Origin: Bathymodiolus brooksi
Lineage: Eukaryota; Mollusca; Bivalvia; Mytilida; Modiolidae
Assembly: GCA_963680875.1 (NCBI GenBank)
Contig: OY804586.1
Span: 53,788,203-53,852,202, forward strand
Direction of reading: 5' to 3'
DNA: 64,000 nt
Shown: one piece after another, positions 22,501 through 34,531 of the stretch
Layout: each line of letters begins with the position of its first letter
Numbering within the stretch: position 1 is the stretch's first letter
Made by a program: the position numbers and the translations under genes
Notes under the pieces: model-generated
Database searches by the model: none
What the model saw: the letters and a program-made list of their open reading frames with translations, nothing else
Told to the model about the DNA's origin: nothing

Positions 22501-25500
22501 ACCCATAGAAAACCACTGACCTCTAATGCAAATATGATATAATTTTGAACCATTTAAATTTTAATACCAAATATAAGTATATTATTATTGCCAGTAGTTT
22601 GAATTGTTCTAACACAACACTATTTCACCAATATCAACAAAACCAACAATCGCCTTGTCATCTTAACTGACTGAACACAAAATGATAAGTTCTTGAGAAA
22701 TAACATGTAGAATGCAAAAAAAAAATCTCCCTCTTAAATTGGTTAGTTCTCCCTCTAACTCGTTTTCAATAGGAACAAGAAAAAAGATTATTTTTTATGG
22801 TGAAACATGCATGTCCTTCTGATTTTTCAACATCACTATTGCTGTGTAGGCTAATTAGACTCGTCAGCATTATTTCAAAAATTGTCTTTGAAATTTGCTT
22901 TTAATTTGATAAATTAGACGTACATAATTATATTTTATTCTTCAAAATATAAATAACCAAGAGTACTTAACATTAGTGATGGGAATCGGTAACGTTTTCA
23001 AGATCGATGATCGTTACATCAACATCGACCGATTATCGATCATCGGTGACAATGGGGATCATTCACCAAATTTCTTTCGACAGACGTCGCTGTTGTTCCA
23101 TGAGTGGTTAGCAGAACGTTTTAATCTCGAGGACGCTTGAATTGTTAACGTTGGGTACAAGGACACGTCAATTAAATGAATTTGTTGTGTTCCTGTGTAT
23201 TGTACATTATGGTTTTAATTTTTTACCCTTTTACCCAGATTTTTATTATTGGTCATAAAGGGAAAACAAATTTCCCAGAACAAAAATTCTGCTTCAGAGT
23301 GCATTTTTTTTCAGTTACAAAAATGTAGCATCGAAATCTTTTTATAAGATTTAAATACACCCTTTTCCCCTATAGTACTAGTGTTCATGTAAGAAATGAA
23401 ATGTGATACACGTATACACCGTTAGGAATTTAATTAATAACCTAATATACCTGTCGTTCTGTAGTCAACTGTTCAAGCGAAATGGTTTTAAGTATAAAAT
23501 ACAGTACTATTTTAAACAAAAGAGAAGCGGCCCGTATTGAATATCCCACAATAGGTGCAACTTTTTTTGTTTCAATAGTAATTTATCTAACTTGTACAAT
23601 AATGTTATAATTTATAAAATAAATAGTCGTGAGAACAGTTTTGTTTGAGAACGAGTTTACAGAATTTTCCTATTCATGTTACAAGGGCATTACATGAATA
23701 GGAAAATTCTGTATTTTTTTTTTAATAGTACTGTATCTTATACTTAAAACCATTTCGCTTGAACAGTTGACTACAGAACGACAGGTATATTAGGTTATTA
23801 ATTAAATTCCTAACGGTGTATACGTGTATCACATTTCATTTCTTACATGAACATTAGTACTATAGGGGAAAAGGGTGTATTTAACTCTTATAAAAAGATT
23901 TCGATGCTACATTTTTGTAACTGAAAACAAAATGCACTCTGAAGCAGAATTTTTGTTCTGGGAAATTTGTTAACCCCTTATGACCAATAATAAAAATCTG
24001 GGTAAAAGGGTAAAAAATCAAAACCATAATGTACAATACACAGGAACACAACAAATTCATTTATACCTTTAGGCAGTAATATAAAATTTTAAACAAAAAA
24101 ACAGAAAAAGAACAAGTAATAATTAAAAAAAAACTTGTATTAATGAACAAATGGACTATCTGTGTGTATAGACACCTTTTCAAGTAACATAGTTGGTACT
24201 TCATATCTTTGAAAGGGGAGTTTATTCAAAATAAATCCCAAAACGGCTAATGATTAAAAAAAATAATAATAATAAATTTATGTTTGTAATAAACAATCCA
24301 AAGGGAAGATATTTGTGATTATTTTCCAAACTTTTCCAACAAAAAATATTCTTTATCTGTATGATATATCCAGTTTAAAGAAAGAAAAAACTTAACTGAC
24401 ATTCCCTACAATATTTAACTCAGTAGTCCGTTAGGGGTTTTCGTGGACGTGATCGTTTGGTAGTAGGATTTACAACTACCTATGCAATCAGTACCTATCA
24501 ACACTAATGTTATGAGTTCGAATCTTGCCCAGGCGATACAACATTATATGATAAATTTTGCCAGCGACTTGTGGCAGGTACGTGGTTTTCTCTGTGCACT
24601 CCGTTTTCCTCCACCAATAAAACTGACCCCAACGATATAACTGAAATTTGTTGAAAGTGGTGTTAAGCACGAAACCCAGTAGTCCGTACGTTTCCAATCG
24701 TGTAGTTTACATTTTATCTATGCTTTTTTTATTGTATAGAACGCTGGGTTTTTATGCAAATTCCGATTTTTTCGTAGCATTTCTGAAATTGTAATTCAAA
24801 TCGTTTCAATAACATGCAGCTAACTTAAGTTATAAATAACGTTTTTACCTGCATTAGAATGGAATAAACCCACAAAAAATAATGTGGCATATATACTACA
24901 ATGAAATAAATTTGATAATTGGGATAGTATAGTGGTGTGTGAATAGGTCAACAGATAAGAAAAGTTTGTTTGTAGATGCCAAAAGAGTTATCGGAAGTCA
25001 TAAATCGAAGACGGGCAGGCAATGAAATGGCCAATCGAAAAAGGAAAAAATGATAAACAGTGGTCTAATAAAAACTACACAGAAAACTGAAGATTGAGCA
25101 GCACGAATCCCACTTAAAACCCGGACGGAATTCTGTCGGTGACAATTTGAGTCTTTAGTTTTACATTGTATGGCAGTTCCAGGCTTTGTACCATGATCCG
25201 CCAGTCTGATTGTACAAACTATTTGAGTGCTACCAAAATCTGTCGGAAATAATTTAAAATAGTAAGAAACAGCGAATTTTCTTTATTTAACTATTTATCA
25301 TGCTATTCATAATACATCTGCTCAAAATCTTTCCAAAATAAATGCTATGATTAATCCGCTTGTTGTCGAATCTTTAACAGTTAATAACACTACACAAAGA
25401 AGGAATATATTATATGTATAATTTTGTACCAACTAATTTTAAAGAGTGTGATTTAGATTTGAAGATTACTTATATATAGATAGACCTAACATCATGTACA

Positions 25501-28500
25501 CCTAATATAGGCTACACCAACGTACATGCCGATATGACTTGTAAACGTCCATTGTATTTCTTAATATGTTCATAATAAAACTCTTTTCATATGACTTTAA
25601 GACTTATACTTTTATTTTACATATACTCGTCAACTAAATCTATACTTCTAACTGTTAACAAGTAATACCACCCCGCGCTGTACTAGTTAAACCTTCAATG
25701 TTTGCACTGTCCAAGTTTGTGCCGTCATTAGGTTATCGTTGGATACAAGCGTCTTTGTGATTTAAGCGCACATGTAACCACTTATGGAACAGCAGCGTCA
25801 CCAAACGGGAGAAGCGGTGAATGATCCCTATTGCCTGCTAAATGTATTTACTGACTATAATTAATCAAGTAGTCTTTATTTCAAGAGTATGATTGACAAA
25901 AATAAAGATATAAATAAAATTGTATCATAAATTTATAAACTTAACTATAATTTTTCCATTAGTAAACATTAACTTAGAACAAAACAAAAGATCGTTTTCC
26001 ATATGTGTAACACCTGATATAAAATGGACTATTCTGGGAAGTAGATAAATAATAGACTAGTCCAAATATGTGTATTGACTGAGTCAGTGAGTGTCAAAAA
26101 CACGCTTGGACAAAACTACCAGATGTTTGTCACTATGAGGGCATAAAAAACCAGCTGGGATAAAACTGCAATATTTTTGTCAGTATGGAGACAAAACAAA
26201 AACAAAAACAAAAACAACCAAAGAACAAAGTTAAGCATATATATTTTAGACACTATAGAATCAGAATCGACCACAAGGTTTAAGAATCGATCATCGGATC
26301 GTATGATGACGTCCGACTGATTAGTCGATGTTTCCGATGATCGGTACACCACTACTTAACATACATATATATTAAGTCATTTTTAATTTTAATGTTAATC
26401 TCTATATTGTAATAATAATCTATGACTTGCATCAATGAGATGTCTATACTTTAACCTTGACATGTAGGGATAATACTAGTTTTAAGTAGCCAATGAAAAG
26501 TCTGCCATAGGCACACCTCTGTAACTAATACTATATAGTCTATTTCAATATATTTCATTATTTCCTATCCAAATTATAATCTGTAATTTTTTTTACATAT
26601 CATGGACAATTTATTTCATTTTCCTATTTCAACAAATTTTATTTAATTCATGGCCATGGCATGGGTTGAACATTAAATTGTACGCAACACATCAGATATT
26701 TTTTTAGCAACATTCCTTTGTCTCCAGTTTGGACAACTACATGTACTGTGACCTGCAAAAAGTATTCGATCACTAATGTTTTACTATATATTTCATATAA
26801 AACCACAATTTTTCAAAACATTATTCCAAAGTCAATTCTTGTTCGATTTTGATAATATTTTTACCAACAGAAGTTAGAACGTATGTAGTTTTTTGTGATT
26901 ATTTTAAAATATTTTTTTGGAGCACAGATTTTAAATATTCATGATTTAAACACAAACTTAAATTATTTGTCTTCAAATGTACTATTATTGTATTGTGTTT
27001 TTTGAAGTTCAAAATTTAGTTTTGTGTTTAACTCGTGAACTCATAAAATTTATAGATTATAGAATTATGCTAAAATTACAGTGTAAAACTACATTTAATT
27101 CTGCCTTTGTTGGAAACAAAAATCTTCAAAATCGAACAAGAATTGATATTTGGAATAATGTTTTTAAAAAATGAGGTTTTATATGAAATATATAGTGAAA
27201 AATTACAGTGACCAAATACTTTTTGCACGTCTCTATAGGTCAGTATAGATCATATGTAAGTTTCAGATGCATGTATATCTGTGATACTGATAGATAACCA
27301 AGTTTTCAACTGAAAACACTACCTTTTGTTTTTAATGTGTATTTTGTGTGTGTGTGGGGTTTTTTTTAGTTTAGAAAAAGTACAGTATATTTATTTTTCA
27401 TGATGTTAAATGTCAAATTATTTTATTAAATGACTAAAATGTGCTGTTTTAATTAAAGATTGCAATATTTAGCCCCTCAATTTCTGAAATGGACATATAA
27501 AAAAATCAGGGACATTAAAAGAATTAAGCCAAGTTCGATTTCGTACTTTACCACTTTTTCCATTCTGGAGTTACTGTGTTCAGTATGCTTCTTGATTTGC
27601 CGAAAAATGACTGTTTATTTTAGCTGGAAGCGGGCGGCATCGGTATTCTATGGACACATTCTACCACATTTCTTTTGATTAAAATTAAAAAAAATAGATG
27701 AAAAGTAGAAAATAAAATGTATTACAATTTTATTTTCCAGATACACGAGAAATTTAGTCGATTTAGGAAATGGCAAGTTTAACTTAATGATATTATGCTG
27801 GAACACGGCACAGGCTAGTACGATACACTCCCACGCTAATTCTCACTGTTTTATGAAGATATTGGACGGAGGTGTAAATGAAGAGCTGTTTGAATGGCCA
27901 GAAAATGAAGAAGTCAAGGAAATGACACCACGGGAAAAAAATGCTTACGAGAAAGATCAAACCGCTTATATTTCTGGTATGGTATAGTTGTTAGGACCAT
28001 CCACAAATTAGAAATGTACAGTCCTCACGATGAGCACCGGTCCTTCGGCCCAAGACCAGTAAAACTTTGTTCGGACCAGTAAATTTTTCAGTTTTTAGCT
28101 CACCTGACCCAAAGGGTCATGTGAGGTATTGCCATCACTTGGCGTCCGTCGTCCGTCCGTTAACTTTTCATATTTTAATCTACTCCTCTGAAACAACTGG
28201 ACCAAATGGAACCAAACTTGGCAGAAAGCATCTATATAAGGTCCTCTATAAAGTTTCTTCATTTCGCCCCATTCCGCCAACAAATATGGCCGCCAAGGGC
28301 AATTCTTGTTTCTGATTGGATTGCTAATGTTAAAAAAATCTTCTCCTCTGAAACTGCTTGGCCAAATGGAGCCAAACTTGGCAGGAAGCATCTATGTAAG
28401 ATCCTCTATAAAATTTCTTCATTTAATTCCCTTCGGCCAACAAACATGGCCGCTGTTACTAAAAATAGAACATAGGGTAAAATTGCACGTTTTTGGTAAC

Positions 28501-31500
28501 AACTCAAAAACCGTTAATAATATCAGAAATCTGACTGGGTAAAAATGATCAGCACAGGAAGATCTAACTACCCTGAAATTTTGAAGAAAATCTGATTACC
28601 TATCTTGGAGTTATTGCCCTTTTTTCATCAAATTTTCAAAATTTTAATACTTTTCGTTTTTTATTTAAAAAACTATAAGAGATAGACGTTAAGTTTAAAC
28701 AGCAAACATGTGCAGCATGTCAAGATCTACATGCCCTGCAATTTTGAAGTAAATCTGATTACCCGTCTAGGAGTTATTGCCATTTTTTATTTTTTTAATT
28801 TAAACATTTTTGTCTGATATTTCAAAAACTATTAGAGATAAAGGTTAAGTTTAAATTGCAAACATGTGCAGCATATTAAGATCTACCTACCCTGTAATTT
28901 TGAAGTTAATTTGAGTACCCAATTTGGAGTTATTGCCCTTTTTTTTCGTCAAATTTTCAAAATGTTAATACCTTTTGTCCTTTATTTCAAAAACTATAAG
29001 AGATAGATGTTAAGTTTAAACAGCAAACATGTTCAGCATGTCAAGATCAACCTAGCCTACAATTTTAAAGTAAATCTGATTACCCATCTTGAAGTTATTG
29101 CCCTTTTTTCATCAAATTTTAAAAATGTTAATACTTTTCATCCTTTATTTCAAAAACTATAAGAGATAGATGTTGAGTGTAAACTGAAAACATGTTCAGC
29201 TTGTCAAGATCTACATGCCCTGCAATTGTGAAGTAAATCTGATTACCGGTCTAGGAGTTATTCCCCTTTTTTCATCATTTTTTAGCTCACCTGACCCAAA
29301 GGGCCATGTGAGGTATTGCCATCACTTGGCGTCCGTCGTCTGTCCGTTAACTTTTTCATATTTTAATCTTCTCCTCTGAAACAACTTGGCCAAATGGAAC
29401 CAAACTTGGCAGTAAGCATCTATATAAGGTCCTCTAAAGTTTCTCCATTTGGCCTATAAACATGGCCGCCAAGAATAATTCTTTTTTCTGATTGGCTAAT
29501 GTTAAAAAAATCTTCTCCTCTGAAACAGCTTGGCCAAATGGAGCCAAACTTGGCATAGATGGTCCCTGGGTGTGTCCCTTTTAAAATTGTGTCCGACAGC
29601 CCCACCCTCCATTCAAGATGGCTGCTGTTTTTTAAGGTAATGATTATCTCCCTTTGAAATTTGCTTCAGTATCATTCTATTGTCAGGTGAGCGATACAGG
29701 CTCAGTGGGCTGAGCCTCTAGTTATTTAGAACTACATGTATATGAAAATTAATTCAAGAATTTGATTTGGACCAGTAAATTCAAATTTTCATTTTGAGGA
29801 CTGATTTTTACATTGGTTTGCTCTAGACGGACTGTCCCACTAAAGAGGGGGTAAACAGGGGGTTACTTGCTTCCATTTAGCTCTCCACCCACTGCACTAA
29901 AACTTGCCTTACCCAATTCAGTAATTGCAAAGAAAAAAATTCAATTAAGATATCATCTAGGTGTAATGTAATATAAAGGAAAAACATAGATATCTAATTT
30001 AGTACGCACAACTCATTTCAGGAATAACCTTCATCAGGTGACGCTCAAGGTCAAAAGGTTGAAAAAACAAATAATTTATAACTTTTTGGGAGCAAGTAAG
30101 CCAAAGGGCCTAAAACAGGATTGCCAAAATCGGCTAATATCACCTATGTCTGATGATCTTTATAAAATTAATACACCTGAGGTATAAAGGATCTAACACC
30201 GGTAAGAGGGCATGACGGAAAAATCTCAGACACCCAAGGGAAAGATTTCTGGTCTCGAACAAGGCTCCGCAGAGTTGGAGACCAATAGAAATCTTTCCCG
30301 CAGGTGTCTGAGATTTTTCCGTCTTGCACCTCTTATCGGTGTTTGATTCTTTTTCTCACTAATATTTTATTGAAAGTACAGTATTTTCCTTCATGAGACA
30401 CCCCATACATGAAATATGACGTGACACATATTTTGACGTCATTGAAGAATGATGTCAAAGGTATGGAAAAGGACATCTAGATTGGAAATACAAAAAAATG
30501 AAAATAAAAGACACAAATATATTTAATACGGTTGGATTCTGTATTAAAAAAAAAAGAATGGGTAAATCTGTAATATATCTGTTATTCAGCTATCAGACAG
30601 GTATATAATGTGACATTCCCGGCTTAGAATGACATTTTGCGAAACGTAACATTTTTACGGGAAAAGTAGCGTGAAATTCTTATCTCACCCACGGGTTGAG
30701 ACAAGGATATCTCACATGGCTAAAAATAGGAACTGTGCTGTCTGATTAGTGAGACATGATATTTATCTTTCATAAAGTCTGTGAGTGTATTGCCTAAAAA
30801 TAATTCACCTAAACTATAGGATTGTGATCTTGACCATTATTATAAAGTCACCGAAAGCACTAGTTATAGGATAAAAGATATTATGTATTAAAATATATAA
30901 ACCGCAGTGGTTGTGTAATGGTTACCATAGCATTCTCACCTTGTGTGCCGTATATCTCTGGTCAAGTAAAACTATATGAAAAATAAAGACTAAATGAAAT
31001 TGGTATTTGTTGCTTTTTTGCTAAATGCACAGCATTAAGGAAAAAGAGCTCAGAATCTTGATAATGTGTCCTAGTGGTGCAAAATGTCCACATATGGACT
31101 GTTATTTCAGTGAGCTACATGTAGCATTAGAAAAATCAATCTAAGTGGTCATCATCATTATCCCCTCGCCAACGAAGTTGCGAAGGGATATAGTAACGCT
31201 ACCGTCCTTCCGTAACATCCTTGTGAACACTCTAGAATCAACATCCTTCAATAGATTTTGACCAAACTTGGTACATACCATACTTAGTACTTAAGAGAAT
31301 CTGGAACCCTATTGATTTTCAAGGTCATAGGTCAAAGGTCAAGGTTACTGGGTCAAATTTGTACTGTGTAACATCCTTGTGAACACTCTAGAATCAACAT
31401 CCTTCAATGGATTTTGACCAAACTTGGTACCGGTAGATACTTAGTCCTTAGGAGAGTCTGGAACCCTATTGATTTTCAAGGTCAAAGGTCAAGGTCACAG

Positions 31501-34500
31501 GGTCTAATTTATACCTTGTAACATCCTTGTGACACTCTAGAATCAACATCTTTCAATGGATTTTGACCAATCTTGGTACATACTTAGTCCATAGGAGAGT
31601 CTGGAACTCTATCAATTGATTTTCAAGGTCACCAGGTCAAATGTTTAGGCGAGGGGATATGCCACGCTTTGCATTGCCCTTGTTAAAATATAACATAAGA
31701 TGTTTTCACCATGAAATAGCTGGAAAATTGTTCACTTGGTGTTAAACAACAATCACTCACTCACTCACTCTCAATATATATATCTCGACTTTTTATTTTC
31801 TAGACGAGATTGGTTTGCATCGTATTGAGAATCCAAGCCACACAGATTATGCTGTGTCCTTACATTTATATTCACCACCATTTGATGAATGTAAGTGTTT
31901 TGATCAGTATACAGGCCATGTAACAAATGCCAAGGTTACGTTCTGGAGCAAGTTCGGCAAACGAACACCCTTTGTAAGTATACAGTATCTTGTTTTCTTT
32001 TTAAAAAAGCTTCTACAGTGAAACCTGTCTAAACCAAACCCCATTTGGATCAACATTTGTGTTCGGAATAAACAGGTGTTCAGTTGTGCGTTCGAACCCT
32101 GCTCATGCGAGGTTTACTTGACACACCATTATGTGATAAAGTTTGTCAGTGACTTACTTGCAGCAGGTCAGTGGTTTTCTCCGGGTACTCCTGTTTCCTC
32201 AACCAATATAACTTTAAACACTATAACCATAAGCCTAACCACTTCAGTTTATATAGGTTCAATCTATAAATATTGCGACCTTATATCAAATTCGATTTAA
32301 ACAGGATTCTCTTTATTCGAGGTTCGGTGTAAACAGGTTTTACTATATCTAAAAAATATTGTATTTTCTGTAACCGATGGACTCAACTCTATAATTTTAC
32401 TACCCCAAAATTATGTAGACTAGGACTTGTACTCTGTCACATGAATAATTTTTCCTAAATATGGTACTTATTTTTTATTGCCCATGCCTTACCCTTTTGC
32501 ATTGTAAATCCAAAACTATATTCCATCTCACGGTAAAAGGACATTAGGTCAGGCCTCGACATTAACGTTTGTCCGATTGTCCTGTACCAGTGAAAACTGA
32601 TGTCGGACAAATAGATTTTGTAGCACAGTTGTCCGAAGGGACAAGTGAAAAAATGATTGTCCTACCTTTTGAAGGTTATTTCCTATTTTAAAAATATGTT
32701 ACTTTGTCATTTTTACAGACTTAAGCTTCGGAAATAATGATTTTAATGTGTGTAAAAATCCCGGGAAAAATATTGGTTTCCATTGAAGTACACAATTGGT
32801 AATTACAAGGTAGAACCAAGAGATATTCCAAATATATACTTGATCCTTATCTTTTCAGTGATTTGATTAAACGACAACTGACATTAAGTAATAATGATTA
32901 CATAGAAATAGATTTGTTTAGTTTCCTTCCCCTATCCCATAATTCCTTGCAAACATCAATGGCCATCAGCATGGATCTATGATATCCTCTGATCTCAAAA
33001 AGTATGGATTTACAACAAGCTGCGGAGCTTAATTCAACCAGAAATGTTAAGGCATCTGATGTTTATTTCCATTGAGAGATATTCAGTTAATTTTGATACA
33101 CATTCTGCATTCAAATTCAATAGATGGTGTACAACAAGGTCCAAAGCATCCTGGATTCAGTCCATATTATACCATTTTTTCTTAGATGGAATTGCTATTC
33201 GAGAAAAAAACTTGGAAATTGAGGATTAGACACTCATGCCACGATAGCATCGTTTGATACGAATGACTTTATGTCTTGTATGTTAATTTCTATTAATAAA
33301 GATGTCATATTCATAATGTCTATTAATAATGACGGAATGAGATCATGTTTGTGAGACAATAACCAAAACATTTTACACAAATTGCTGATAAGTGTTCGCT
33401 GGTTTTTATCATTTTTATTTAAAAAAATTGGACAACTAAAAGATCGAGTCGGACAAGTACTTTTTTTAGTTAGTTGTCCGAAGGGACAAGTTAAAAAAAA
33501 TGTTAATGTAGAGGCTTGTAGGTCCATGTTTTTTTTCTCTCATGACGATTTGAATGAATGAATCATTCCTCGACTTTCTCTATGTAAATTTTACTTTTCG
33601 TTGTCTACATCTTTGTTTCTAATGGAACACAAGAGTTATTTACCTTGCCCGGTTAATTTTGAATCTACATTTTCAAGAACACTTCCTGTTATTATATAGG
33701 TTTAGGTTTATTGTGTTTAACACCACTTTCAACAATATTTCAGTTATATCGTGGTGGTCAGTTTTATTGGTGGAAGAAACCGGAGAAAACCACTGATCTA
33801 CCGCAAGTCACTGACAAACTTTATCACATAATGTTGTATGAAGTACACCTCACCATGAACTGAGTTTGAACTCACAACTTTAGTGGTGATGGGCACTGAT
33901 TGCATAGGTACTTGTAAATCCAACTACCATACGATCACGACCATGAAGACAATATTAATCGAAATATTTTGAAAAACTATGTGTTTAAAAGAAATTTATT
34001 TATCTGCATTAATTTGTTAAAGTTTTTGACACAATTATAAGGAACACATGTCAATTCAGTATTTGCTGGTTAATTTAACCTTTTTGATTGTTAACTCGAT
34101 ACAACATTATGTGATAAAATTTGTCAGTGACTTGCGACAGGTCAGTGGTTTTCTCTGGGTACTCTGGTTTCCTCCTCCAATAAAACTGGCTGCCACGATA
34201 TAACTGAAAAATTGTTGAAAGTGGCATTAAGCAACATAAATCAACCAACCGTGCACAAACTTGCACTCTTCATGAATAAAGCTGTAGTACTGCTGAACTA
34301 ATAAAAATGTTGTAGACATGGATATCTATATTTAGTGCCCACGACGCGTTTCTGGAATAGCTTTCATCAGCTACAGTCAAAATGTTGGAAAGCCAAATAA
34401 TTTAAGGTGAGGTGAAATATTGTTGAAAGTAGCGTTAAAACACCATAAACCCAAACGTTTTGATCATTAATTACTAATTTGTGATTTTAAAATTTTCATT

Positions 34501-34531
34501 TTTATTTCAGGGAAAAGGACAAACAAAATAA
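19203..34531 (+). CDS. CDO1: Cysteine dioxygenase type 1, four coding exons, complete
   Basis: Join 19203-19507, 27741-27976, 31804-31973, 34511-34531 (732 nt, 243 residues plus TAA). The enzyme oxidises cysteine to cysteine sulfinate with O2, the first step of cysteine breakdown toward taurine, as a cytosolic Fe(II) cupin. Joined residues match the family: H131 and H133 in [10 protein letters not shown] and H186 in GLHR are the iron ligands; R105 in YTRN binds substrate carboxylate; C138 and Y203 are the pair that form the Cys-Tyr crosslink in animal CDO; S199 and H201 sit in SLHLYS. Introns (8,233, 3,827 and 2,537 bp) are all GT-AG, in phases 2, 1 and 0. The catalytic core aligns from about residue 52 ([10 protein letters not shown]); the first ~50 residues are an acidic, Cys-containing extension absent from the ~200-residue mammalian protein. 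The start is the first ATG after an in-frame stop (TAA at 19196). The C-terminus (GKGQTK) is short and divergent. Confidence 0.96.
19537..19791 (-). mobile_element. SINE-1 beside the CDO1 intron-1 donor
   Basis: Tail first (TATTTAACACCAC...), head CATACGACCACGACAGCCCC at right. Flanked by 33-bp near-identical direct repeats at 19504-19536 and 19792-19824; the left one contains the used splice donor. Confidence 0.88.
20036..20176 (-). mobile_element. SINE family 2 head fragment
   Basis: AGAAGCAACAAATACCAATT and CACTCGAGGTGAGCCTTTTA match the 40188-40545 copy. Confidence 0.65.
20177..20616 (-). mobile_element. 5'-truncated Penelope-like element tail
   Basis: Reverse complement of 55594-56038 almost throughout (GTAATGACCCTGACTTGGTA, CATTACGGCTGAAAGGTTCC, ACGTCACACATTGATAAAAA). 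Begins in the element's coding end and stops at its 3' end. Confidence 0.8.
20617..20790 (-). mobile_element. SINE family 2 tail fragment
   Basis: GAGTGAGTGATTGTTGTTTA through GTGCTAGCTCACTGAAACAA. Confidence 0.7.
20838..21385. repeat. Dispersed repeat bounded by TTGGGAGACTT motifs
   Basis: AACGTTGGGAGACTTATTG at left and GGTTTGGGAGACTTCATAAT at right, with an (ATT)n run and C/T-rich stretch. No frame. Confidence 0.45.
21703..21978 (-). mobile_element. SINE family 3, full copy
   Basis: Parallel to 7765-8034 along its whole length; head reads GGGGCCCGGGTGGCTCAATG on the - strand. Confidence 0.75.
22084..22350 (+). mobile_element. SINE-1, full copy
   Basis: Head TAGTCGTATAGTAGTTGAAT, B box GAGTTCGAACCCC, tail GAAATTGGCATTAAATACCA. 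Confidence 0.85.
22438..22521 (-). mobile_element. Short SINE-1 fragment with perfect 15-bp target duplication
   Basis: TCTAATGCAAATATG flanks it at 22423-22437 and 22522-22536. Only the tail is present (5' truncation on insertion). Confidence 0.85.
23174..24063. repeat. ~345-bp-arm palindrome inside the hAT-like element
   Basis: Arms 23174-23515 and 23715-24063 pair with few differences (e.g. GGTATATTAGGTTATTAATT against its inverse). The ~200-bp spacer has its own perfect 21-bp hairpin at 23660-23712. Confidence 0.92.
24432..24676 (+). mobile_element. SINE-1, full copy with 11-bp target duplication
   Basis: CAGTAGTCCGT at 24421-24431 and 24677-24687 brackets it, which fixes the SINE length at ~245 bp. 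Inserted after the hAT-like element. Confidence 0.9.
26750..27232. mobile_element. Mariner-like MITE with ~120-bp terminal inverted repeats
   Basis: GCAAAAAGTATTCGATCACT at left; GCAAAAAGTATTTGGTCACT on the other strand at right; arms pair through TTCAATTCTTGTTCGATTTTGA-type sequence. An inverted second copy is at 59405-59793. Confidence 0.8.
27741..27976 (+). CDS. CDO1: CDO1 coding exon 2 (iron-binding motif 1)
   Basis: Acceptor TTTTATTTTCCAG at 27740. Starts inside R102 and encodes [20 protein letters not shown] followed by the H-x-H...C motif (H131, H133, C138) and the FEWP strand. Donor is TCTG|GTATGG; the split codon is D181. The segment between CW and TIH reads NTAQAS, where mammals have a glycine-rich stretch. 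Confidence 0.95.
28095..29280 (+). mobile_element. HINE-like element H5, type-C core
   Basis: Left end TTAGCTCACCTGACCCAAAG, CACTTGGCGTCCGTCGTCCG. After one type-B-like monomer, five ~156-165-bp monomers follow (AAGATCTACATGCCCTGCAA, TTCAAAAACTATAAGAGATA). No own right end: it runs into H6. Confidence 0.7.
29281..29721 (+). mobile_element. HINE-like element H6
   Basis: Restarts TTAGCTCACCTGACCCAAAG and ends GCGATACAGGCTCAGTGGGC, TGAGCCTCTAG before T. Confidence 0.7.
29805..30180. other. CDO1 intron 2, no feature recognised
   Basis: Contains no family repeat or coding signal that I could identify, beyond a TTAATTTAGTACGCACAACTC stretch resembling 34340 and 60130. Confidence 0.4.
30186..30353. 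repeat. ~72-bp-arm foldback
   Basis: Arms 30186-30256 and 30278-30353 (ACGGAAAAATCTCAGACACC against its inverse), ~20-bp loop. Confidence 0.88.
30900..31770 (+). mobile_element. SINE family 2 split by a second element
   Basis: Head TTGTGTAATGGTTACCATAG at 30912; body to ~31155; tail resumes ~31690 (TGGTGTTAAACAACAATCAC) and ends in an ACTC run. Confidence 0.75.
31157..31687 (+). repeat. CCCCTCGCC-bounded element with 3 ~150-bp units
   Basis: CCCCTCGCCAACGAAGTTGC at left and GGCGAGGGGATATGCCACGC at right. Units start GTAACATCCTTGTGA at ~31213, 31370 and 31518 and contain runs of AGGTCA half-sites. Confidence 0.75.
31804..31973 (+). CDS. CDO1: CDO1 coding exon 3 (third iron ligand, crosslink Tyr)
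   Basis: Acceptor TTTTATTTTCTAG at 31803. Encodes [10 protein letters not shown] (H186, third iron ligand), then [12 protein letters not shown] with S199, H201 and Y203, and the [12 protein letters not shown] strand. Donor TTT|GTAAGT, phase 0. Confidence 0.95.
32080..32240 (+). mobile_element. SINE-1 partial
   Basis: From GTGCGTTCGAACCCTGCTCA to the tail; the first ~60 bp are missing. Confidence 0.7.
32559..33516. mobile_element. CAGGCCTCGACATTAAC-ended DNA element
   Basis: Inverted ends CAGGCCTCGACATTAACG and CAAGCCTCTACATTAACA; TTGTCCGAAGGGACAAGT occurs near both ends. TAGGT lies outside each end. No complete frame inside. In CDO1 intron 3. Confidence 0.7.
33712..33945 (-). mobile_element. 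SINE-1, full copy
   Basis: TTTAACACCACTTTCAACAA to CATACGATCACGACCATGAA. Confidence 0.85.
34090..34250 (+). mobile_element. SINE-1, 5'-truncated
   Basis: ACAACATTATGTGATAAAAT to GAAAGTGGCATTAAGCA. A further 45-bp tail fragment is at 34412-34455. Confidence 0.75.
34511..34531 (+). CDS. CDO1: CDO1 coding exon 4, last six codons and stop
   Basis: Acceptor TTTTTATTTCAG at 34510, preceded by a T-rich tract. Encodes GKGQTK then TAA. The mammalian C-terminus after RTP is also short and variable, so the short exon is plausible. A 3' UTR follows; the first AATAAA is at 34759-34764. Confidence 0.82.
   Translation, partial: GKGQTK

Larger units (their letters stand above)
22974..26354. mobile_element. 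Non-autonomous hAT-like DNA transposon, 3.4 kb
   Basis: Ends TAGTGATGGGAATCGG and (inverse) TAGTGGTGTACCGATCATCG; exact 8-bp duplication CTTAACAT at 22966-22973 and 26355-26362. Subterminal ATCGATCATCGG blocks repeat near both ends. No transposase frame found. It lies in CDO1 intron 1 and carries a large palindrome and a SINE. Confidence 0.87.
28019..29803. mobile_element. CAGTCCTCA-ended element that received H5/H6
   Basis: CAGTCCTCA at 28019 and TGAGGACTG at 29795 are exact inverses; GGACCAGTAAATT lies just inside both. H5 and H6 occupy the middle. Confidence 0.5.

Noticed and set aside
27977..27987. CDO1 exon 2 frame ending in GMV and stop
   Set aside because: Reads past the donor TCTG|GTATGG; exon 3 at 31804 restores the family sequence.
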